DNA of 34,915 bases from a virus. A program made the translations under genes and the position numbers. A model generated the notes under the pieces. It had not been told where the DNA came from and ran no database searches. It worked only from the letters and a program-made list of their open reading frames with translations. Shown in pieces: positions 12,700 to 19,432 of the stretch (position 1 is its first letter; every line of letters starts with the position of its first letter). Location of the stretch: positions 1 through 34,915 of IMG/VR virus record IMGVR_UViG_3300034418_003657, one strand, 5' to 3'.

Positions 12700-14620
12700 G
12701 ACTAGGTGGGATCGCAAGGGGTACACACTATCGAAGCTGACAACTGAGCAGTACATTCGCAACAACGAGTTCAAAGCGTTCGGTGCGTGCTTCAAAGACT
12801 ACGGCGTTGATAACACCGAGTGGGTAACGCACGATAGGTTACAGGCGTACGTCGATAGTATTGACTGGTCAGAGACTGCGGTGCTTGCGCACAATGCCCA
12901 GTTCGATGTGGCGATACTGTCATGGGTGTACGGTGTCAAGCCGTGCTTCGTGTTTGACTCGCTGTCCATGGCTCGTGCCCTGCGTGGTGTAGATGCGGGC
13001 AACGGCTTAGCACAACTGGCTAATGAGTTTGGGCTACCGCCCAAAGGTAACGCAGTTCACAGCACAGACGGTCTGATCGAGTTACCGCCAGAGGTAGAGA
13101 AAGAATTAGCTGACTACTGTAAGCACGATACGTTCCTGTGCGAGGAAGTCTTTAAGCGGCTGATAAATGGTTACCCTGCCAAAGAGCTACGGCTCATCGA
13201 CATGACGCTGAAGATGTTTATTAACCCTGTGCTGGTGCTTGACAAGGAGATACTAAGTGAGGCAATCGAAGAGGAAAGAACAAAGCGCCATGCGCTACTT
13301 AGCAAACTTGGTATCGAGGAGACAGCCCTTGCAAGTAACCAGCAGTTTGCTGATGTCTTACAGTCAATGGGTGTCAAGCCGCCAACCAAGATCAGCAAAA
13401 CAACAGGCCGCGAAACGCTTGCTCTCGCAAAGAATGACGCTCTTTTCCAAGCACTACTCAACAGCGGCAATGAAGATGTGGAGCTCTTATGCGAAGCGAG
13501 ACTCGCCGTTAAGTCAACGCTGGAGCGTACACGGGCGCAGAGATTCCTTGACATCGCTGGTCGAGGAAACCTCCCAGTTCCACTTAACTATTATGGCGCA
13601 CACACCGGTCGATGGTCAGCAAGTAAGGGTTCTGGTCTTAACCTACAGAACTTAAAGCGTGGGTCGTTCTTACGCAAGTCAATTCAAGCGCCTGATGGCT
13701 ACACACTAATCGTCTGTGACTTGTCGCAGATTGAGCCTCGTGTGTTGGCGTGGCTGGCTGACTACGATGCTCTGCTAAATATCTTCAGTTCAGGGCAGGA
13801 TCCCTACGCTCAGTTTGGTGCGCAGATGTTCGGCATACCAGATCTAAGCAAAGAGTCACACCCAGACCTCAGACAGTCTGCCAAGTCTGCTCTGCTGGGC
13901 GCAGGCTACGGCATGGGGTGGGCCTCGTTCGCCGCACAGTTACTGACTGGCTTTCTGGGTGCGCCGCCTACACGCTACGACAAAGCGTTTGCCAAACAGC
14001 TTGGCATAACCTCAGACTACATCGGCACGTTCTTGGAGTGGGAAGATAATGTCAAACGTCTTAATGAGATACCCCACACCTGTACTGAGAATGAGTTACT
14101 GATACACGCTGTATCTGCCAAAAAGATTATTGACAAGTACCGAGCCGCCGCTGAGCCGGTCACCCAGTTCTGGCATCTGTGCCAAGAGCTTATACAGAAA
14201 GCGCTGGCAGAAGGGCGCTCGTATCACCACAAGTGCCTGCAATTTGAAAAAGAAAAAATCATATTGCCAAACCAGATGGCTTTGAGGTATCCTTCGTTAA
14301 AAGGAAATGCCGACGCTAAGGGTCGGTTGCAGTGGGCCTACGGGTCAGATGGTAAGAAGTTGTACGGTGGGAAACTGACTGAAAACATTGTTCAGGCAGT
14401 AGCTCGTTGCGTCATGACTGACGGTATGTTGCGGATACAAGAACGGTATCCGTGCGTATTGACTGTTCATGACGAAGTAGTGTGCCTCGTACCTGAGGCA
14501 CAGCAAGAGGACGCTAAAACTTGGGTTTTAGCGCAGATGGTAATGGAGCCGAAGTATATGCCGAAGATTCCACTTGAGGCTGAGATCGACTCCGCTAAAC
14601 GATATGGAGATGCAAAGTGA
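12656..14620 (+). CDS. polA: family A DNA polymerase with 3'-5' exonuclease
   Basis: A 654-residue replicative polymerase. The start at 12656 has AGGAGAATC upstream. The N-terminal DEDD exonuclease shows D13/E15 in VVDFET, AHNAQFD with D84, and YCKHD with Y154/D158. The polymerase domain has motif A DLSQIEPR (D355, E360), motif B R406-x3-K410-x7-Y418-G419 and motif C HDE at 605-607. There is no 5'-3' exonuclease domain, typical of phage PolA. The position equivalent to E. coli F762 is Leu (L414), a variant that virome studies have associated with temperate or slower-replicating phages. It is probably the main replisome polymerase together with the downstream primase-helicase. Confidence 0.97.
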   Translation: MSKPPYKRILVVDFETRWDRKGYTLSKLTTEQYIRNNEFKAFGACFKDYGVDNTEWVTHDRLQAYVDSIDWSETAVLAHNAQFDVAILSWVYGVKPCFVFDSLSMARALRGVDAGNGLAQLANEFGLPPKGNAVHSTDGLIELPPEVEKELADYCKHDTFLCEEVFKRLINGYPAKELRLIDMTLKMFINPVLVLDKEILSEAIEEERTKRHALLSKLGIEETALASNQQFADVLQSMGVKPPTKISKTTGRETLALAKNDALFQALLNSGNEDVELLCEARLAVKSTLERTRAQRFLDIAGRGNLPVPLNYYGAHTGRWSASKGSGLNLQNLKRGSFLRKSIQAPDGYTLIVCDLSQIEPRVLAWLADYDALLNIFSSGQDPYAQFGAQMFGIPDLSKESHPDLRQSAKSALLGAGYGMGWASFAAQLLTGFLGAPPTRYDKAFAKQLGITSDYIGTFLEWEDNVKRLNEIPHTCTENELLIHAVSAKKIIDKYRAAAEPVTQFWHLCQELIQKALAEGRSYHHKCLQFEKEKIILPNQMALRYPSLKGNADAKGRLQWAYGSDGKKLYGGKLTENIVQAVARCVMTDGMLRIQERYPCVLTVHDEVVCLVPEAQQEDAKTWVLAQMVMEPKYMPKIPLEAEIDSAKRYGDAK

Positions 14621-14916
14621 AACTACCGAGGAGAATCACAATTGGTAAAAAGAAGTATGACGTTGTCGTTGCTGACTACGGCCCGCATAAGGGTTGTATG
14701 GGTGGCGTGTCATACGACAGCAAACTAATCCACATTGGCACACGCAGTTGGTACAGTAACAGGCGATTCAAAACTGAAGAAGTGGCTGACACGTTTTGGC
14801 ATGAGGTGACTCACGCCATACTCCAAGACATGAACCACAAGCTTGAAGCTGACGAGAAGTTTGTTACAGCGTTCGCCAACCGCCTAACCAAAGTGATAAC
14901 CAAAGCGGAGTTCTGA
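14617..14916 (+). CDS. small zincin-like metallopeptidase
   Basis: A 99-residue protein starting with GTG at 14617 in a GTGA overlap with polA. It contains WHEVTHAIL, with HEVTH at residues 62-66, and a downstream Glu (about E80) in a helix, the usual minimal zincin arrangement. Small phage proteins of this kind often sit among replication genes. The target is unknown; processing of a phage protein or a host regulator are both possible. The basic N-terminus begins MKLPRRITIGKKKYDVV. Confidence 0.75.
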   Translation: MKLPRRITIGKKKYDVVVADYGPHKGCMGGVSYDSKLIHIGTRSWYSNRRFKTEEVADTFWHEVTHAILQDMNHKLEADEKFVTAFANRLTKVITKAEF

Positions 14917-15587
14917 TGACAGAGCATAAGATCAAATGGTCACACAGTAGCCTCAAAGATTACGAGGGCTGTGCGAGGCGGTACCACGAGGTAAAGGTAT
15001 TGAACAACTACCCTTTCCAAGAGACTGAGCACACGCGGTACGGTAAAGACGTTCACGCCGCCGCTGAAGCGTACGTCAAAGACGGCACCCCTCTACCCCC
15101 TGAGTACGAGTTCATGAAGCCTATCGTCGATGCGTTGATGGCTAAGCCTGGGCGTAAGTACCCTGAGCACGAGATGGGGCTGACCATTGATCTTAAGCCT
15201 TGTGGTTTTAAGTCTGACGATGTTTGGGTGCGTGGTATTGCTGACCTGTTGATAGTAGACGACGACAACCTTACGGGCTGGATCGTTGATTACAAGACCG
15301 GCAATAACAAATACCCAGACACCGATCAGCTTGTGCTCATGTCGCTCATGACCTTTGCCCACTTCCCGCACCTACGCCAAGTTAAGTCGGCGCTTCTTTT
15401 CGTAGTAAAAAATTCTATTGTCAAGTATCAAATGGGGGTGGAAGATATTGAACCTGCGTGGTGGCAATATCGTCAACGGGTGTCAAAGCTTTCTTCCTCT
15501 TTTGAACACAACGTCTGGAACCCTACGCAAAGCGCATTGTGCAACTGGTGCCCAGTACGCACATGTGAACTTCACCCAAAACACTAG
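14916..15587 (+). CDS. PD-(D/E)XK exonuclease, Cas4/RecB-like
   Basis: A 223-residue nuclease. The N-terminal SHSSLKDYEGCARRYHE is the Cas4/RecB-type opening. Catalytic residues are D110 in RGIADLL and D125-x-K127 in DYKTG, followed by a Gln-containing QL motif. C19 together with C209, C212 and C217 (LCNWCPVRTC) matches the four-cysteine Fe-S cluster of Cas4/AddB nucleases. It likely acts as a DNA end-processing exonuclease in recombination or replication. There are no other CRISPR genes, so a CRISPR role is not indicated. It starts at a TGATG overlap. Confidence 0.9.
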   Translation: MTEHKIKWSHSSLKDYEGCARRYHEVKVLNNYPFQETEHTRYGKDVHAAAEAYVKDGTPLPPEYEFMKPIVDALMAKPGRKYPEHEMGLTIDLKPCGFKSDDVWVRGIADLLIVDDDNLTGWIVDYKTGNNKYPDTDQLVLMSLMTFAHFPHLRQVKSALLFVVKNSIVKYQMGVEDIEPAWWQYRQRVSKLSSSFEHNVWNPTQSALCNWCPVRTCELHPKH

Positions 15588-15596
15588 GAGCAAGTC

Positions 15597-15857
15597 ATGG
15601 CACGTGATTACAAAAAAGAATACCAACGAGATTTAGAAACAGGAAAGTCTGGCCCGAGTAGCGCACAGCACGAGCGGCAACGTGCTCGACGCATGCTTGA
15701 TAAAACCGGCGTAGACAAAAACAAAAACGGCAAAGCCGACAAACGTGAAGGCAAAGACATTGACCACATCAAGCCGATACGCAAGGGCGGTAAGTCGGTG
15801 CGTGGCAACCTACGTATTCGTAGCAAGTCAGCCAACCAAGGCGATAACGGTAAGTGA
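15597..15857 (+). CDS. HNH-like small protein (86 aa)
   Basis: ATG at 15597 follows TAGGAGCAAGTC. The N-terminal half is highly charged (RQRARRMLDKTGVDKNKNGK). The C-terminal part has IDHIKPIRKGG with D56/H57, then N71 and N80, which fits the beta-beta-alpha metal core of HNH nucleases (DH, N, N/H). The usual zinc-holding cysteines are absent and the domain is short, so it may be a minimal nickase-like HNH or an inactive relative. It is next to the Cas4-like nuclease and SNF2 helicase. Confidence 0.65.
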   Translation: MARDYKKEYQRDLETGKSGPSSAQHERQRARRMLDKTGVDKNKNGKADKREGKDIDHIKPIRKGGKSVRGNLRIRSKSANQGDNGK

Positions 15858-16057
15858 ATCTAATCGAGCCGTCAGCTTTAGCAGATGTCTGGTACTTACG
15901 CTACCAGCACTCTTGGGTGCGGCTTGATTCTTTACCACAAGAACTACGTTGTATGGCTGATGCGCTTAAGAAAAGCGGCAAGCTTGAGTATCACATGATG
16001 ATTGAGAAAGACGGTTATTTTGAAGTGCTAAAACTACGAGGAGAATCATGCAGATAA
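15854..16057 (+). CDS. hypothetical small protein (67 aa)
   Basis: It starts with GTG at 15854 in a GTGA overlap with the HNH-like gene and ends 10 nt inside the helicase gene. The product is a mixed alpha-beta protein (ALADVWYLRYQHSWVRL, then LKKSGKLEYHMMIEKDGYFE). It is not recognised. The position suggests co-translation with the helicase. Confidence 0.65.
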   Translation: MNLIEPSALADVWYLRYQHSWVRLDSLPQELRCMADALKKSGKLEYHMMIEKDGYFEVLKLRGESCR

Positions 16058-17610
16058 TAGAGAACAAAGCTCTGCTTCTGCGCACACGCAACCCACACAA
16101 GTACAGCATCATTCCTAAGTTTGCAATCGTTGGCGAGAATGAAGGCGTGTATGAGGTGGCTGTTCGTTGGGGTCTTGACGAGGCACGTGTGCTCAAGAAC
16201 TTAGGAGTAAAGAATGTACCGTCACCTATAACCGCACGGTACGACTGGCCCGGACGGTTTAAACCTATGGCGCACCAGATCGACACAGCGGCGTTTCTGA
16301 CTTTCAACCGCCGAGCGTTTGTGTTTTCTGAACCTGGTACAGGCAAAACGCTGTCAGCACTATGGGCGGCTGATTACCTCATGCGCACACGACAGGTTCG
16401 ACGTTGCTTGATTCTATGCCCCGTGTCGATCATGCACTCAGCTTGGATGGGCGATATTGGCAACAGCATCATTCACCGAAGCGCTATCGTTGCGCACCAT
16501 CAACAGGCCACACGCCGCATTGAAATGGTTCAGGGCAACTACGAGTTTGTTATTACCAACTACGATGGCTTGAATCTTATTGCCGATGAAATTGTCAATG
16601 ACGGACGCTTTGATTTAGTTATTGCCGACGAAGCCAACGCATACAAAAACGTATCAACGAAACGCTGGAAGTCACTCAACCACATACTAAAGCCCGACAC
16701 GTACCTTTGGATGATGACTGGTACGCCAGCGTCACAGTCACCACTTGATGCCTACGGTTTAGCACGACTCGTCAACCCTTTGGGTGTACCCAAGTTTGCA
16801 ACAGCTTGGAGAGACAAGACGATGAACAAGATCACAATGTTTAAATGGGCGCCAAAGGCAGACGCACAAGATAAAGTACACGCCGCACTACAGCCAGCAA
16901 TACGTTTTACAAAGGCACAGTGCCTCGACTTACCACCAGTTATTACGGAGACTAGAGATGTCCCCCTTACCCCACAGCAGAAAAAGTATTACGCCATACT
17001 TAAGGAGCAGATGCTCGTCAAGGCGGCGGGTGAAACTATTACGGCGATCAACGCCGCCGCCGAAGTTAACAAGCTCCTTCAAATTAGTGCTGGTGCTGCC
17101 TATACAGACAATGCTGAAGTCGTTGAGTTCGATTGCGCACCAAGACTAGCGGTACTGATGGAGGTGCTTGAAGAGACAAACCGTAAGGTGCTGGTGTTTG
17201 CACCTTATCGGCACAGCATTGACACTATTGCAACGTACCTTGACAAGCACCAAGTATCAAACGCATTGATTCATGGTGACGTATCACCCAGTAAGCGCAC
17301 CAAAATCTTTAAGCAGTTTCAAGAAGAACCTGACCCACGTGTGCTTGTGATTCAACCACAAGCCGCCGCTCATGGCGTAACGCTTACTGCGGCTGACACG
17401 GTTGTGTTCTGGGGGCCTGTGATGTCTACAGAAACATATATTCAATGTTGCGCTCGTTCCGACAGGAAAGGGCAGACAAGCGATAAGGTGACGGTCATTC
17501 ACATTCAAGGCAGTGACATTGAACGCAAGATGTTCAAGCGCCTAGCCGAGAGAGTGGAAGACAACAACCTTTTAGTAAAGCTGTACGAAGAAGTGCTTGA
17601 CACGAAGTAA
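16048..17610 (+). CDS. SNF2-type superfamily 2 helicase
   Basis: A 520-residue helicase. The start at 16048 has GAGGAGAATC upstream. The short N-terminal region resembles an HARP/SMARCAL1-type lead (KYSIIPKFAIVGENEGVYEV). Motif I is EPGTGKT (G97-T101), motif II DEAN (194-197), motif III MTGTPASQSP, and motif VI Q-x3-R-x2-R-x-GQ (Q466, R470, R473, Q476). This is the SNF2 pattern. Phage members are thought to remodel forks or protein-DNA complexes and commonly accompany VRR-NUC nucleases. It lies in the replication module between nuclease genes and the SSB candidate. Confidence 0.92.
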   Translation: MQIIENKALLLRTRNPHKYSIIPKFAIVGENEGVYEVAVRWGLDEARVLKNLGVKNVPSPITARYDWPGRFKPMAHQIDTAAFLTFNRRAFVFSEPGTGKTLSALWAADYLMRTRQVRRCLILCPVSIMHSAWMGDIGNSIIHRSAIVAHHQQATRRIEMVQGNYEFVITNYDGLNLIADEIVNDGRFDLVIADEANAYKNVSTKRWKSLNHILKPDTYLWMMTGTPASQSPLDAYGLARLVNPLGVPKFATAWRDKTMNKITMFKWAPKADAQDKVHAALQPAIRFTKAQCLDLPPVITETRDVPLTPQQKKYYAILKEQMLVKAAGETITAINAAAEVNKLLQISAGAAYTDNAEVVEFDCAPRLAVLMEVLEETNRKVLVFAPYRHSIDTIATYLDKHQVSNALIHGDVSPSKRTKIFKQFQEEPDPRVLVIQPQAAAHGVTLTAADTVVFWGPVMSTETYIQCCARSDRKGQTSDKVTVIHIQGSDIERKMFKRLAERVEDNNLLVKLYEEVLDTK

Positions 17611-17648
17611 AATTTTAGACACACTACGAAAAAACAAAGGAGAGTCTT

Positions 17649-18053
17649 ATGTCAGAAACCGTTCCACTGGATAAGCTGGCGAAGGTGTATCGCAAGATAC
17701 GCACTCGCATACAGGAGTTGACCACAGAGTACGAGACGCAAGTCGAAGGACTCAAGGCTCAACAGCAAGAGATCAGTAACGCCATCAAAGACCACATGCT
17801 GGTCACAGGTGTTAAGACTGTGCGTACTGATGAGGGCACGATTATCTTGTCGCAAAAGACACGCTATTCCACGCACGATTGGGATTCGTTCAAGTCTTTT
17901 GTGCTGGAGCATCAAGTGCTCGACCTATTTGAGAAACGTATTGCTCAGACAAACATGAAGCAGTTTCTTGAAGAAAACCCCGGAGTTGTACCGCCGGGGC
18001 TGAACTCGGACAGTGAGTACGCTATCACTGTACGCAAACCAACTTCTAGGTAA
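17649..18053 (+). CDS. hypothetical coiled-coil protein before the SSB candidate (134 aa)
   Basis: ATG at 17649 follows AAAGGAGAGTCTT. Residues 10-55 are a coiled coil (IQELTTEYETQVEGLKAQQQ). The C-terminal half has TVRTDEGTIILSQKTRYSTH and ends in EYAITVRKPTSR, a pattern I associate with phage proteins encoded next to ssDNA-binding genes. The role is unknown, possibly an accessory factor in replication or recombination. The gap to the next gene is 11 nt. Confidence 0.75.
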   Translation: MSETVPLDKLAKVYRKIRTRIQELTTEYETQVEGLKAQQQEISNAIKDHMLVTGVKTVRTDEGTIILSQKTRYSTHDWDSFKSFVLEHQVLDLFEKRIAQTNMKQFLEENPGVVPPGLNSDSEYAITVRKPTSR

Positions 18054-18064
18054 AGGAGAAGTCC

Positions 18065-18967
18065 ATGTCAGAAATGACCTTGTTTGAATCAGGCAACCTG
18101 CCTGCGTTTGCTAAGAACCGTGAACTGTCTGCTGTAGCCAAAGCCCTCGCTGGGGGTGGTGGCGGTGGTGGCGGTAAGCGCATTTCAATTAAAGGCGGTG
18201 TGTTCCGCTTGATTCATGACGGCAAGCAGATTGCCGCTATTGATGAGCGCTACCTCGATGTAGTGGTTGTGCAAGCCGCTGAGAAGATCAGCCGCACGTT
18301 TTACGCTGGTGCTTGGGATCCTGAGAATCCTGCACCCCCCGACTGCTGGTCAGCAGATGGTGACAAGCCTGACAGTTCAGCGGCTTCGCCACAGTCACCG
18401 ACCTGTGCAACCTGCCCTCAGAACATCAAGGGTTCGGGTCAAGGCGAGTCTCGTGCATGCCGCTTTAATCAGCGTCTGGCGGTTGTTCTTGCCAATGATA
18501 TTAACGGTGATGTGCTTCAGCTTCAGCTACCAGCGACTTCAATCTTTGGTAAAGCTGAGGGTGATAATCACCCCTTGCAGTCTTACGCTAGGTTGTTGGC
18601 GTCTCAGTCCATCAGCCCAGAGATGGTTGTGACTCGTATGAAGTTCGATACACAGAAAGAGTCACCGAAGTTGTTCTTCAAGCCCGTGCGTTGGTTAACT
18701 GATGATGAGCACGGTACGGCGGTTGAGAAGGGCCAGTCAGAGGACGCCAAGCGTGCTGTCACTATGACCGTGGCTCAAGTTGATAAGGTTGTGGCTCCTA
18801 TGCTTGAGGGTAAACCCCCAGCGGCAAAGGCTAAGAAACCTGCGAAGGCAAAGGAAGAGGTTGAAGAAGTTGATGAGCCTGAGCTTCGCAAGGAAGAATC
18901 CACACCAGCACCCACAAAGAAAAGCGACTTAGCTTCAGTTGTGGCAGACTGGGATACCGACGACTAA
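18065..18967 (+). CDS. probable ssDNA-binding protein
   Basis: A 300-residue protein. An eight-Gly linker occurs at residues 30-37. A core domain carries four cysteines (C94, C114, C117, C132) that could hold zinc, a layout reminiscent of T4 gp32. Basic KAKKPAKAK and acidic segments follow, and it ends with VADWDTDD, an acidic tip like those that recruit partners in SSB proteins. Its place between helicase, primase and polymerase genes supports this role. The family match is from architecture, not from a search. The leader is AAAGGAGAAGTCC. Confidence 0.65.
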   Translation: MSEMTLFESGNLPAFAKNRELSAVAKALAGGGGGGGGKRISIKGGVFRLIHDGKQIAAIDERYLDVVVVQAAEKISRTFYAGAWDPENPAPPDCWSADGDKPDSSAASPQSPTCATCPQNIKGSGQGESRACRFNQRLAVVLANDINGDVLQLQLPATSIFGKAEGDNHPLQSYARLLASQSISPEMVVTRMKFDTQKESPKLFFKPVRWLTDDEHGTAVEKGQSEDAKRAVTMTVAQVDKVVAPMLEGKPPAAKAKKPAKAKEEVEEVDEPELRKEESTPAPTKKSDLASVVADWDTDD

Positions 18968-18975
18968 TCAGCCGA

Positions 18976-18998
18976 GGGGGCACCGCAAGGTGCACCCC
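18976..18998 (+). terminator. hairpin after the SSB candidate
   Basis: GGGGGCACC (18976-18984) pairs with GGTGC-A-CCCC (18989-18998, one bulged A) around a GCAA tetraloop. Only TT follows, so intrinsic termination would be weak. It ends 9 nt before the next start codon, where no Shine-Dalgarno is visible. It may therefore act as a transcript-end stabiliser, a partial terminator that tunes down the next genes, or a translation control element. Confidence 0.5.
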
Positions 18999-19007
18999 TT
19001 CAATCCT

Positions 19008-19289
19008 ATGCCCTACTCAGACAAAACTAGAAACACCATCAATAACGCCCCCAAGACACTTGGTACTGAACTTGCCAAGTGGGCCATGTACAGAGATATA
19101 TCTGTTAAGCGCATTGCTATGGCAACAGGGGCTACCCGACAAACCGTTTATAACTGGTTCACTGGCTCAACAGAAGTAACCTCAGCGTACAAAGATCGCG
19201 TCACGACGATCATCGACACACTAAAGAAGGTGAGCCAAACCGAAGACGCATGGAGAGAAATATGTACGCAATTCAACCTACGCAATTGA
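19008..19289 (+). CDS. small HTH (Cro/XRE-like) protein (93 aa)
   Basis: The start at 19008 is the first ATG after the hairpin. The open frame continues upstream to 18939 but would run into the SSB gene. Residues about 25-60 (DISVKRIAMATGATRQTVYN then WFTGSTEVTSAY) are a clear helix-turn-helix of the Cro/C1 type. It likely binds DNA as a regulator. The start lacks a visible ribosome binding site, unlike nearly every other gene here, which suggests low or regulated translation. Confidence 0.7.
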   Translation: MPYSDKTRNTINNAPKTLGTELAKWAMYRDISVKRIAMATGATRQTVYNWFTGSTEVTSAYKDRVTTIIDTLKKVSQTEDAWREICTQFNLRN

Positions 19290-19417
19290 CCGACGAGGAG
19301 TTCTTCAAAACGTGTTTGCAGATTCTTATAACTGATGAGTTGCCTAAAACTTATCAAGAAGAACTGCTTAAACGCTACGAGAAAGCGCTTGACAAGCTAG
19401 CAGTACCCGCACAATAA
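19262..19417 (+). CDS. hypothetical small protein (51 aa)
   Basis: ATG at 19262 has GGAGAGAAAT upstream and overlaps the HTH gene by 28 nt in another frame. The product (MYAIQPTQLTDEEFFKTCLQ and helical remainder) is acidic and helical. It ends 15 nt before the primase-helicase start. Not recognised. Confidence 0.55.
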   Translation: MYAIQPTQLTDEEFFKTCLQILITDELPKTYQEELLKRYEKALDKLAVPAQ

Positions 19418-19432
19418 CAACTGGGAGTTGGT

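Noticed and set aside
14916-15587. Cas4-like nuclease as evidence for a CRISPR system
   Set aside because: No Cas1, Cas2, effector or array is present; such nucleases are common in phage replication modules.
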